DNA from: Bdellovibrionales bacterium
Lineage (GTDB): Bacteria; Bdellovibrionota; Bdellovibrionia; Bdellovibrionales; UBA1609
DNA: 64,000 bases
Direction of reading: 5' to 3'
Assembly: GCA_020628165.1 (NCBI GenBank)
Contig: JAHDFM010000004.1
Span: 87,943 to 151,942 of the forward strand
In this document: in pieces, positions 19,463 to 29,149 of the stretch
Numbering within the stretch: the stretch's first letter is position 1
Layout of the letters: every line of letters begins with the position of its first letter
Notes under the pieces: generated by a model
Database searches by the model: none
Told to the model about the DNA's origin: nothing
What the model saw: only the letters and a program-made list of their open reading frames with translations
Made by a program: the position numbers and the translations under genes

Positions 19463-20200
19463 TTAAAAAATAAACATCAAACCAACTTGTAAAATCGTTG
19501 GTACATATAAAATACTGTCTAAATCATCGCTGGAAACAGGCTGTGAGCCAGTTTCTAGAGCTTGATCACTGCTGGCTGGATTAGGTCCTTGGTAAAAGTG
19601 AAACCTAAAATCTGTTTTTAATGCTAAATTCCTTGTCAGATAAAACTTCTGTCCAAAACCAACGTTGAGTGCAACGGTGCTAGAATCTGTGAAGCCGACA
19701 TAACTGGCTCCCAAAAGGCCGTAAAGTGACATATGCCAAATGGTATTTTTAGTGATACTGATCTTTCCGTACCAGGCTGTGAATTGGTAATCCAAAAGCA
19801 CCATTTGTTCAACATGAGGGGCTAGTTCAGCATCTAATGATCCAAAGATACCCTCACCTCGCTTTAAGGCTTCACCATTTTCAGAGAGACCTTCCATCAT
19901 GAACATTCCAACAAGTTGAACGGCATGAGTCTCTGTAAAGTTGTAACCAAGTCCCAGGTGAAAACTTTTATTATTATAAAGAGCTTCGGTGAGGTTAAAC
20001 CCCATGCCCCCTTGAATTTCAAATCTTTCTTTTGTATTCACGTACCTGTTTTTCACCATAGTTTGATTATCAAACTTTGGTAACACCGTGTCTGTTGCCA
20101 GCTCTTCTTCTGGAAACTCAATTGAGCTTGCATGTCCCTCAAAAGAAATGGCAGAGATCAAGATAAATAGGAACAGATATAATACTTTAAATTTTTGCAT
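19463..20200 (-). CDS. GltA/GltB-like outer-membrane beta-barrel protein, first gene of the cluster
   Basis: The 245-residue protein has a signal peptide (1-24) and a barrel ending with LYVPTILQVGLMFIF, whose C-terminal Phe is the usual outer-membrane insertion signal. It is a paralogue of the next gene, 12 bases downstream, and heads the ten-gene Glt/Agl operon. In the Glt model these barrels contact the outside surface and are coupled by GltG to the motor. A minus-strand TATAAT lies about 55 bases before the start. Confidence 0.8.
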   Translation of the reverse strand: MQKFKVLYLFLFILISAISFEGHASSIEFPEEELATDTVLPKFDNQTMVKNRYVNTKERFEIQGGMGFNLTEALYNNKSFHLGLGYNFTETHAVQLVGMFMMEGLSENGEALKRGEGIFGSLDAELAPHVEQMVLLDYQFTAWYGKISITKNTIWHMSLYGLLGASYVGFTDSSTVALNVGFGQKFYLTRNLALKTDFRFHFYQGPNPASSDQALETGSQPVSSDDLDSILYVPTILQVGLMFIF

Positions 20201-20255
20201 AATTAGCTCTGCTTCTCATTTCGTGATGGTTAAAAAAAATCAATATAATCGCACT

Positions 20256-20261
20256 ATTATA
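20256..20261 (-). promoter_or_regulatory. Possible -10 box for the Glt/Agl operon
   Basis: A perfect TATAAT on the minus strand lies about 55 bases upstream of the first barrel gene at 20200. No convincing -35 is placed 16-18 bases before it, so this is a weak call. Confidence 0.35.
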
Positions 20262-20609
20262 GTAAATTCAGTTGAGAAACTTTGGCTATACATTATAAAA
20301 ATATACCAGACCTACAGCTGTAAAAACTCCGGCGTTCTAGACCTTGGCCTTGGTTAAACCAAAAATTATGTTTCATTGAGATTTTAAACACTTAGGTGAA
20401 GCTTTTTTCTTTCCCTCTTTTTTTGGGGTTATGGTGGTTGGACCCAAAGACGTGGAGCCTTTTTTGGGTGCTATTAGTGGTTTTGTTGTTTTTGCGATGT
20501 CGGTGGTTGTGGTGTGCGTGTTTTGTTTTTGTAGCTTAATGATTAAATGAATTGATTTCATTTTCTTTGCGATTTTAATTTATTTATCAAATTAAATTTA
20601 TTTTGTATG

Positions 20610-20643
20610 GCGCTCTTGAAAATTTTCAAGAGCGCTTTTTTTT
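20610..20643 (+). terminator. Rho-independent terminator, plus strand
   Basis: A perfect 26-base inverted repeat (13-base arms, GCGCTCTTGAAAA and its complement) at 20610-20635 is followed by eight Ts at 20636-20643. The T run lies only on the plus-strand side. On the minus strand no U tract follows, so it does not look like a normal terminator for the gene ending at 20653. It implies a plus-strand transcript from the preceding intergenic stretch. Confidence 0.8.
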
Positions 20644-20652
20644 ATTTTTAAA

Positions 20653-21006
20653 TTATTTTTTGACGTCTGGAATATCACCGTCGCCAAGGTCTCCGTCAGT
20701 TGGAGCTCCTCTGTAATCGAGACAACCGTAACCGACTCGGCAGTTGGTGCCATCATTTGTTTCCCAATAGGTTTGAAACCACATGCCGCGATCTTCATTG
20801 GGAAAATCTCCTGGGCATGCGTCAGCTGCGTGAGCGTAGACATTTCTGGAATCTAAACCTTCCATATAAACCACTCCATGCACATTGACGATCTCTTGTA
20901 AGTCCGTACAGCTGTAATCAGATGCTGCTATAACAATATCAGACTGTTCAGCTTGTGCTGTAGCTACAAAAAAAATGGCCATCATTAGCGCGAATAAACT
21001 TTTCAT
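20653..21006 (-). CDS. Small secreted cysteine-containing protein of unknown function
   Basis: The 117-residue protein has a clear signal peptide (1-19, ATAQA-EQ). The mature part has four Cys residues (YSCTD, DACPG, TNCRV, YGCLD), enough for two disulfides, and an acidic Gly/Asp tail (GDLGDGDIPDVKK). The start has an excellent AAGGAAGG site and a TATAAT 15 bases upstream of the ATG. No known domain recognised. It is monocistronic, between the kdsD gene and the Glt cluster. Confidence 0.7.
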   Translation of the reverse strand: MKSLFALMMAIFFVATAQAEQSDIVIAASDYSCTDLQEIVNVHGVVYMEGLDSRNVYAHAADACPGDFPNEDRGMWFQTYWETNDGTNCRVGYGCLDYRGAPTDGDLGDGDIPDVKK

Positions 21007-21021
21007 AATCCTTCCTTAGTT

Positions 21022-21027
21022 ATTATA
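21022..21027 (-). promoter_or_regulatory. -10 box for the small secreted protein
   Basis: TATAAT on the minus strand, 15 bases before the ATG at 21006, with AAGGAAGG between them. The untranslated leader would be about nine bases. No good -35 is seen. Confidence 0.45.
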
Positions 21028-21221
21028 TTTTTTTGTAGATTCTATTAAAGCCTCAATAATCTCACAAGAGAATTTAGAGAGAAAAACACTCATTATGATC
21101 AAAAAAACTTAAACGAAAACTTGGAATTGTCTTAATAGTTAGCAACCTTAGTTACTATTCAAGAGTGATGCTTTTGAAAACTTATACAGTTCAGCTGAGC
21201 CTCACATAAAACAATATTTAT

Positions 21222-22199
21222 TTAGAATAATTTAAGAATTTCTATAAAACGCACAAAGCCAATTGGCTGTGTTGGGTTTGCTGATGTTTTATCGACGACA
21301 AACAAACACTGAATCTTAAAGTTTTGCATTATAAAATGTGCCTTTGCAGCCATCTCTGAAACATCTATGGTTTTTGGACTTGTGGTCATTATGGTACTTA
21401 CTGTTTTTGTAAGTATCGACTGATCTTTGATAAGACTTCTGCGAATATCACCATCTGTGACAATACCTATAAGACTTGATTTTTTATCGATAACCCCAAC
21501 AACTCCCCGAACCTCATTGCCTGTCATAAGTGTCATCACTTCGAGCAGCGATTTTTCTTCAGTCACCAAAGGTAAAGCGTCTTGCCCATGCATGACATCT
21601 TTCACGCGCGTTAAAAGTTTTTTACCTAGTGAGCCTCCTGGGTGAAACTCGGCAAAGTCTTCTTTTTGAAACCCCTTCTCTTTAAGCAAACACATCGCAA
21701 GAGCATCTCCAAAAGCCAAAGTGGCAATGGTTGATGATGTTGGCGCTAGTCCCAAAGGACAAGCTTCTTTAGCAGGAGCTAAGACTAAAGCAACCTGTGC
21801 CGCTTGAGCCAACGTGCTTTCTTTTTTCGAAGTAATCGCAATGAGGTTAATTCCTTTGCGCTGCACATGATTAAGTAAAGGACTCATCTCTTGTGACTCA
21901 CCACTGTTACTGATGGCGATAACCACGTCATCTTTTTGAATCACTCCAAGATCACCGTGAGCACTTTCAGAAGGGTGTAAAAAAAGAGATGGGGTGCCCG
22001 TCGAACTCAAAGTGCTACTGATTTTACGCCCAATGAGACCAGATTTACCCATACCAGTAATGATGACCTTTGACTTACATGCCATCAACATTTGTACGGC
22101 CTTCACAAAATCGTCGTTGAGAATTTCAATTTGATTTCTCAAAGCTGTGATTTCTAGATCAAAAACTCGTTTTGCTTCATTGATTATTTCTAAACTCAT
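21222..22199 (-). CDS. kdsD: Arabinose-5-phosphate isomerase
   Basis: It interconverts ribulose 5-phosphate and arabinose 5-phosphate, the first step of Kdo synthesis. The 325-residue protein has an N-terminal SIS sugar-isomerase domain (about 40-170; ITGMGKSGLIGRKI, SSTGTPSLFLHPSESAHGDL, ISNSGES) and two CBS domains (about 200-325). I chose the ATG at 22199 to match the family N terminus; an ATG at 22223 overlapping pyrG is possible. It is cotranscribed with kdsB and pyrG. With kdsA, kdsC and kdsB also in this window, all CMP-Kdo enzymes are present. Confidence 0.93.
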   Translation of the reverse strand: MSLEIINEAKRVFDLEITALRNQIEILNDDFVKAVQMLMACKSKVIITGMGKSGLIGRKISSTLSSTGTPSLFLHPSESAHGDLGVIQKDDVVIAISNSGESQEMSPLLNHVQRKGINLIAITSKKESTLAQAAQVALVLAPAKEACPLGLAPTSSTIATLAFGDALAMCLLKEKGFQKEDFAEFHPGGSLGKKLLTRVKDVMHGQDALPLVTEEKSLLEVMTLMTGNEVRGVVGVIDKKSSLIGIVTDGDIRRSLIKDQSILTKTVSTIMTTSPKTIDVSEMAAKAHFIMQNFKIQCLFVVDKTSANPTQPIGFVRFIEILKLF

Positions 22200-22209
22200 C
22201 CCACCACTC

Positions 22210-23949
<1,740 letters not shown>

Positions 23950-23976
23950 TCACCTTTTATTGATGTCATCACTTTA

Positions 23977-24711
23977 TTAATTCATTCCTCGTTCATTCAA
24001 TATTTTTTCAACTCGAGCTATGTCATCCGGGTGATCGACACCAACGGCCTCGGCAAACACCTCAGACACTTTGATATTAGCTCCCATATACAATGCTCTT
24101 AATTGCTCTAAACTTTCACCTAACTCTATATTCACTTGCTGATGCCTACAAAACTCATCTAAAAAAGATTTGCGGTAGCCATATAAGCCAATGTGTTTGT
24201 AAACCTGTTCAAGGTCATTGACCTTTCTAGAGAATGGAATGGCAAAACGACTAAAGTAAATGGCATAACTGTTATTATCTAAAATCACTTTAACGGTGTT
24301 TTTATCATTAAGTTCAGGTTCAGTTATTTTTTTTGCCAACGTCGACATCTGCACTGAACTGTCATTAAAGCTGTCTATCAATAAATCGAGCCATGATATA
24401 TCTAATAAGGGCTCATCACCTTGGATATTTATGATAATATTCGTGTTCATTTCAGCGACAGCTTCCCACACACGATCACTTCCTGTTTGATGATCAGAAG
24501 AAGTCATCACCACATTTCCACCAAATGCTTTAACGTGTTCAAATATTTCTTGATGATCCGTTGCTACTATAATGTCGGTGAGCTTTTTATTTTTAGAGGC
24601 AGCTGTGTAAACTCTTTCGATAAGAGTACGATCATTTATTAAAGCCAAAGGCTTCCCTGGAAAACGAGTGGAACCAAATCGTGCCGGTATCACTCCTACA
24701 GCTGTTTGCAT
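23977..24711 (-). CDS. kdsB: 3-deoxy-manno-octulosonate (Kdo) cytidylyltransferase
   Basis: It activates Kdo as CMP-Kdo for lipid A/LPS core assembly. The 244-residue protein has the family N terminus (VIPARFGSTRFPGKPLALI), IIINIQGDEPLL for metal and nucleotide binding, and KHIGLYGYRKSFL. Length is normal. It is first in the kdsB-pyrG-kdsD operon, with 30 bases to pyrG. Upstream at about 24819-24832 is an imperfect 14-base palindrome, TTGAGAATTATCAA on the plus strand, of unknown meaning. Confidence 0.95.
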   Translation of the reverse strand: MQTAVGVIPARFGSTRFPGKPLALINDRTLIERVYTAASKNKKLTDIIVATDHQEIFEHVKAFGGNVVMTSSDHQTGSDRVWEAVAEMNTNIIINIQGDEPLLDISWLDLLIDSFNDSSVQMSTLAKKITEPELNDKNTVKVILDNNSYAIYFSRFAIPFSRKVNDLEQVYKHIGLYGYRKSFLDEFCRHQQVNIELGESLEQLRALYMGANIKVSEVFAEAVGVDHPDDIARVEKILNERGMN

Positions 24712-25120
24712 TCTGTGCCTTGCATCCTTCTAAGTCACAGATAACACTCGGAGAACATCAAAAAAAATCTTTTGTGGGAGATCTTTCTGACTATTATTCT
24801 TGAGAATTATCAACTCAGTTAACGTAACTACAAGGGGATAAAATTACAAAAACAGACTTATTGCGTCAAGTATAAACGGGAGTTTTCCCAAAGCAAATGA
24901 ATGGGGTCGAGCTCATCTGCCATAAACCAAGTTCTTAATTATTACCCAAAGAAATTAAAGACTTACTTTCCGTACTCAAACAGCCACAGGCAGAGCCGCT
25001 CGCTTTCAGCGAGCAGCACACCCATGGAACTGCGTGCGGAATGTAAGTCTTTAACTTCTTTTAGCATTAGTTAAATTTATGTGAATATGAGAGATGGGAA
25101 GCTCTCTATGATGCTTATAA
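24712..25120. other. Intergenic region between engB and kdsB holding a long structured repeat
   Basis: This stretch of about 400 bases has no open frame I can support. Its only strong structure is the imperfect long hairpin at 24948-25061, listed separately. The rest is AT-rich and should contain the kdsB promoter. Confidence 0.6.
24948..25061. repeat. Long imperfect inverted repeat with nested hairpin (possible ncRNA or MITE-like element)
   Basis: Arms at 24948-24975 and 25034-25061 pair over 28 bases with three mismatches, all G-U compatible or isolated. The 58-base interior is more G+C-rich than its surroundings. It contains a perfect seven-base hairpin with a three-base loop at 24998-25014 (GCTCGCT, TTC, AGCGAGC). 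On the minus strand the inner loop reads CUGAAAG, which closes a stable hairpin. No ORF, no flanking direct repeat and no T run are visible. It could be a structural RNA, an RNase-processed leader or a miniature transposable element. Confidence 0.7.
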
Positions 25121-25720
25121 CTAACTCTTCGACGTTATGGGGTTCATTAGGGACCAGGTTTTGTAGATGAATTGCAAGAGCTCGGCGATTCCTGTTTTTT
25201 TGGAGTTGGAAACGGAGCGGACATGCCAACCCGGGCAACTGGCTTCTAAGGATTTGATCGCTTGCTTTGTTTTGGTTTTGTTGAGCTTGTCAGCTTTTGT
25301 CAAGACAAGCACACCTGGAATGTTGCGCTCGAGAGATAAGGAATACAACATTTCTTCGTCTGGTGTCCATTTTCTACGAATGTCCATCACTAAAATCATA
25401 CCCACCAAATTGTCTCTATTTAATAAATAGTCTTCTATGAACTGAGACCATTTTTCTAACTCACCGGGCTCTCGTTTTGCAAAGCCATATCCTGGCAAGT
25501 CGACAAAGCGATATTGATTGGCCACCAAAAAGAAATTCATCAAACGAGTTTTCCCTGGAGTGCCACTGACTTTTGCTAAAGCCTTTCTATTGAGAAGTGC
25601 ATTAATCAACGACGATTTACCTGCATTGGATCTCCCCAAAAATACAACCTCTTTAAGATTGTCATTCGGGCAGCCAGCTAGATCTATTGCACTTTTTACA
25701 AATTTTGATTCCACTTTCAC
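25121..25720 (-). CDS. engB: Ribosome biogenesis GTP-binding protein EngB/YsxC/YihA
   Basis: The 199-residue TRAFAC-class GTPase helps assemble the large ribosomal subunit. G1 is GRSNAGKSS at 29-37, the switch I Thr lies in SGTPGKTR, G3 is DLPG at 74-77 and G4 is TKAD. Length is typical. The start codon is GTG (GTGAAAGTG) with AGG upstream. It stands alone, divergent from the sigma-54 activator. Confidence 0.95.
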   Translation of the reverse strand: MKVESKFVKSAIDLAGCPNDNLKEVVFLGRSNAGKSSLINALLNRKALAKVSGTPGKTRLMNFFLVANQYRFVDLPGYGFAKREPGELEKWSQFIEDYLLNRDNLVGMILVMDIRRKWTPDEEMLYSLSLERNIPGVLVLTKADKLNKTKTKQAIKSLEASCPGWHVRSVSNSKKTGIAELLQFIYKTWSLMNPITSKS

Positions 25721-25987
25721 ACACTAACCTAAAAGTGTTTTGAAGGGCAAAAGGTTTCAGTTGTGCAAACTCAAAAAATCCTAATTAAAAGAGAACTTAT
25801 CTTAATTTGCGGACAGACCACCTAAATACGTTCAAAAAAGTGGTTTTTATTTGGCATTTATATTGAAACACAATTGCTCATTTCAACAAGACACGTGCAT
25901 CAACACACCTTTCAAAGAGAGATGTGACTTAGTAATTATCAAACTTAACTAATAAGCCACTTTTAAATTCAGTGGTGAGGGAGACCT

Positions 25988-27274
25988 ATGCAAACACTAA
26001 AAATGGAGCCAGCAATAGAGCCTAAGCTCCTGGACAAAGCCTTTCTTTTACACAACGAAATTGTGTATCAACTCAAGGACATCAATACTCTTGGCAAAGA
26101 CCACAGTTGTAGTCTTCGCTTCATTCAAAAATATGTCGATGAACGCCACTGCCGAATCTACTTAGAGGATCACAAAATTATTTTGCGAGACCTCAAGTCT
26201 GAGCAAGGCACATACTTAAATGATGTTAAAATTATTGAAGCTGAACTTTCTCACGGTGATATCATTCGAATGGGTCATCTTGAACTGATATTCAGTCATT
26301 CCCCATTAAGACCTCAAAGCAAAAAGTTAAAACTCATAAGTAAAAATGAAATTTGGAGTGAGCAATTAAAAAAAATTTATCAATTTGCTCAATCAGAATA
26401 CCCAGTTCTCATCGCTGGTGAATCTGGCACGGGCAAAGATCTCATTGCTCAACAGTTGCACGAATACTCTCAACGATCGCACGAGAAGCTCGTCTGTATC
26501 AATTGCAGTGCACTCAGTCCGCAGCTTATAGAAAGCGAACTCTTTGGACATCAAAAAGGAAGTTTCACAGGTGCCGAAAAGGATCGAAAAGGAGCTTTTG
26601 TCGAAGCTAAGTTCGGAACCCTTTTTTTAGATGAGATTGGAGACCTTCCCCTGAATTTACAACCCAAGCTTCTTCGCGCTCTTGAAAACAATGAGATCAA
26701 ACCCGTTGGCTCAGACCAAACGATCAAAACAAATGTACGAATTATCACGGCCACACATAAAAACTTAGATAAAATGGTCGAGAAAGGGCTCTTTCGCCAA
26801 GATCTCTTTTTTAGAATTAATGTTTTACAACTCAATCCACCTTCTCTAAAAGAGCGTTTTGAAGATTTCAATGATCTCTTCTATCATTTTGCCAAACTCT
26901 ATCGCATCCGTTTTGACTTCAATTCCATTGAATATTTAAAAAAATATGATTGGCCAGGCAATATCAGAGAGCTCAAGAACTTTGTGATTAAAGCCTCAGT
27001 GCACTATAAGGGTGAGCTCGTTAACATTGAAAAAGTGAAATACCTACTAGATTTACAAAACATGACAGTAACAGATAAGTCAAAAGCACCTATAGAAAAA
27101 AAATTTTCAGTTCTTAAGCAGCAAGAAATCGAGACTATTTGCGAAGCCCTTGCCCTTTACAATGGCAATCAGAGAAAAGCTGCAAAAAGCTTAGGTATGG
27201 CTCCAAGCACAATGTGTGACCGAGTCAAAAAATACGGCATTAATATCAAAGCGATGAAAAAGCATGTCTTTTAA
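25988..27274 (+). CDS. Sigma-54-dependent transcriptional activator with FHA sensor domain
   Basis: The 428-residue protein has an N-terminal FHA domain (about 20-105; LGKDHSCSLRF, DLKSEQGTYLN), so it is likely controlled by phospho-Thr binding from a Ser/Thr kinase rather than by a receiver domain. The AAA+ domain has Walker A GESGTGKD at 144-151, the sigma-54 loop as GSFTGA at 191-196 (usual form GAFTGA), Walker B TLFLDE at 211-216 and an R-finger region. A Fis-type HTH (NQRKAAKSLGMAPSTMCDRV) ends it. GGGAG precedes the ATG. Its targets are not shown by the sequence; rpoN is at 4638-6080. Confidence 0.93.
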   Translation: MQTLKMEPAIEPKLLDKAFLLHNEIVYQLKDINTLGKDHSCSLRFIQKYVDERHCRIYLEDHKIILRDLKSEQGTYLNDVKIIEAELSHGDIIRMGHLELIFSHSPLRPQSKKLKLISKNEIWSEQLKKIYQFAQSEYPVLIAGESGTGKDLIAQQLHEYSQRSHEKLVCINCSALSPQLIESELFGHQKGSFTGAEKDRKGAFVEAKFGTLFLDEIGDLPLNLQPKLLRALENNEIKPVGSDQTIKTNVRIITATHKNLDKMVEKGLFRQDLFFRINVLQLNPPSLKERFEDFNDLFYHFAKLYRIRFDFNSIEYLKKYDWPGNIRELKNFVIKASVHYKGELVNIEKVKYLLDLQNMTVTDKSKAPIEKKFSVLKQQEIETICEALALYNGNQRKAAKSLGMAPSTMCDRVKKYGINIKAMKKHVF

Positions 27275-27297
27275 TTCGATGAACAGTTTTTTAAAAT

Positions 27298-28317
27298 TCA
27301 TTTGATAGTTCGTATTTTTTTTGAAATTTCTAAGTAGGCGGCACTGTCTTCATCAACTTTTAAACCATAACGTTCTTTATAATAAGACTCTAAAATTTGC
27401 CTTTCATCAGCACTCGACTTCTCTTGTAAGAGGCCTGCCATTAGTCGAAAAGAGGTCTCTGGTGAGTTCACACTTTGGTTCAAAAGTTGAGCAACAATAT
27501 TTTCTTCATCAATCAGTGATGAATTAGTAAAGTAATTTGAAATTGGTAAAATGATATTGTTCTTCGTTACTGACTGCACCACCTCTCGATCAAAAAAAGT
27601 AAAGTTAAATGACTTACTCAAATAATTTTGTACTAGGTGCTCATCAGAAAGTTGACGAATCAATTGGTCTTGCTGGACATAACTCATCGCTGCCCAATCA
27701 GTGTTAATGGCAAAATCTAAAACACCATCACTTTGATGATTGTCTGTGTTTGCTCTCACCGACTTAATTTGTCGAAAATTTTTGATAAAGCCTAACTGCT
27801 CACTTTCAAATCCCATTGCCTTTAAGACGGAAATAGACTTAACGTCAGCATAAGTTTCATGATGCAACCAGTAGCCGGCCGCTCTAGGAACTTCTAGATC
27901 ATCAGCATTTTCAAAAAAAGTAAACTTCACCCAATCAGAGAAAATCAAATTGGCCAATTCACTAATATCTGGAAACACAACGTAATCATATGGGTTAGTA
28001 AATAAATGACAATGGGCTAACTCATGAAAAAGTATATACAGAAACCTCTTTTCTGATTGAACGTCTCTAGCTCTAACACCCTCTTCATCAATGTAGACAT
28101 CACAAACCTGTTGCTTACTATCATATTCGACATAAGCCACACTGCCCACCATATCTTCATCTGTGTTTTTGTGAAAATTGACCTGAGTGTGAAAGTGACT
28201 TTGTACAAAATCTGAATGAAATCTTTTAGCGCTATATGAAATGTAATCATCAGTAAAACCAAACGCTACACTGTTAAAAAAAGAGTTCAACAATAATATA
28301 AAAAGAACAGTGCGCAT
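27298..28317 (-). CDS. Putative secreted zinc metallopeptidase (HExxH)
   Basis: The 339-residue protein has a signal peptide (1-20) and a zinc-peptidase motif, FHELAHCH, with His98-Glu99-His102. A second motif, HHETYADVK (about 152-160), could supply the third ligand as Glu154 in a gluzincin-type ExxxD pattern. Beyond the motifs I see no named family, so activity is inferred from the motif pair only. It is convergent with the sigma-54 activator, 24 bases apart, and monocistronic. In a predatory-type bacterium a secreted peptidase would be plausible, but nothing here proves the role. Confidence 0.65.
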   Translation of the reverse strand: MRTVLFILLLNSFFNSVAFGFTDDYISYSAKRFHSDFVQSHFHTQVNFHKNTDEDMVGSVAYVEYDSKQQVCDVYIDEEGVRARDVQSEKRFLYILFHELAHCHLFTNPYDYVVFPDISELANLIFSDWVKFTFFENADDLEVPRAAGYWLHHETYADVKSISVLKAMGFESEQLGFIKNFRQIKSVRANTDNHQSDGVLDFAINTDWAAMSYVQQDQLIRQLSDEHLVQNYLSKSFNFTFFDREVVQSVTKNNIILPISNYFTNSSLIDEENIVAQLLNQSVNSPETSFRLMAGLLQEKSSADERQILESYYKERYGLKVDEDSAAYLEISKKIRTIK

Positions 28318-28451
28318 CTCCCCACCCAGTTTTAATTATTAAGTTATGAGTTGATTATAAAGTCTATTGCTTGAATAAAACATTTGAGTCTAATAATAAA
28401 TAAACTTTACAACTGTATAGAAAAATAACTTATACCTGAAAAATGGACTTT

Positions 28452-29144
28452 TTAGCGAAAGCTCCACACCTTAAAGAACGCTTCGAAGATGATTTTCTTA
28501 GACATCTTTGACTCACCAACTCTTCGATCTACAAATACGATCGGGTGCTCTTTGATCTTAAACGACTGTTTGGCGGCCTTGGCCTTCATTTCTATTTGAA
28601 AACTATAACCATTTGATTTAACTTCTGAAAAATCAATCAACTTAAGACAATTGGTGCGCCAAAGATTAAAACCTCCAGTCCAGTCTTTGATCGGGTAATT
28701 GATAATGGTCGAAGCGTACAAGCTTCCACCACGGCTGATGAACTTACGACCCCAGCCCCAATTTTTAACTGCACCATTTTTTACCCAACGAGACCCTATG
28801 ATCAAGTCATAGTTCGATGATTGATCTAACAACCGTCGTAAATCACTTGGGCTATGGGAAAAGTCAGCATCCATTTGAACAACAAAATCATACTTATGGT
28901 CGAGAGCCCACTGCATTCCTGCAAGGTAGGCTCTGCCAAGACCGTCTTTTTTCTTCCTTTGTAAAAGAAATACTTTCTCTGAACCTAAAAAATGCTCTTT
29001 GATATACGCAGCCGTGCCGTCAGGAGAGCTGTCATCAACAACAAGAATGTTAACTTCGGGACAAAGTTCAAAAATTCGAGGAATGATTTCAGGAATATTC
29101 TCGATTTCATTGTAAGTTGGTATGATGATGAGATACCGGCTCAT
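28452..29144 (-). CDS. GT2 glycosyltransferase, dolichyl/polyprenyl-phosphate mannose synthase-like
   Basis: It probably transfers a sugar, likely mannose, from a nucleotide sugar to polyprenyl phosphate. The 230-residue protein is a stand-alone GT-A domain: IIPTYNEIENI at the N terminus, VVDDSSPDGT, the metal-binding VQMDADFSHSP, and IIGSRWVKNG. The C-terminal membrane domain of some DPM synthases is absent, as in the DPM1 type. It is last in an operon after the AP2 protein (5 bases). GDP-mannose could come from manC at 34413-35768. Confidence 0.88.
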   Translation of the reverse strand: MSRYLIIIPTYNEIENIPEIIPRIFELCPEVNILVVDDSSPDGTAAYIKEHFLGSEKVFLLQRKKKDGLGRAYLAGMQWALDHKYDFVVQMDADFSHSPSDLRRLLDQSSNYDLIIGSRWVKNGAVKNWGWGRKFISRGGSLYASTIINYPIKDWTGGFNLWRTNCLKLIDFSEVKSNGYSFQIEMKAKAAKQSFKIKEHPIVFVDRRVGESKMSKKIIFEAFFKVWSFR

Positions 29145-29149
29145 TACTA

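Larger units (their letters stand above)
20201..20652. other. Intergenic stretch with GT-rich segment; coding status undecided
   Basis: No gene is assigned with confidence. From about 20400 to 20535 the plus strand is unusually G/T-rich. The minus strand there is open for 62 codons from an ATG at 20561, giving a Lys/Thr/Pro-rich basic peptide (KTTKPLIAPKKGSTSLGPTT). The plus strand is open for 39 codons from 20431, giving a very hydrophobic peptide (FVVFAMSVVVVCVFCF). Neither has a good ribosome site. A strong plus-strand terminator follows at 20610-20643, so a short plus-strand transcript may exist. TTGGTT-A-AACCAA at about 20350-20362 is a small palindrome. Confidence 0.4.

Noticed and set aside
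24980-25015. Similarity to bacterial SRP (4.5S) RNA: CAGCCACAGGCAGA resembles GCAGCCAAGGCAGA
   Set aside because: The GGAAGG part and the SRP domain IV hairpin pairing are missing; probably chance.
25721-25987. Sigma-54 promoter (TTGGCA, then TTGA) upstream of the FHA activator
   Set aside because: The -24 part is acceptable but the -12 GC is GA; not convincing.
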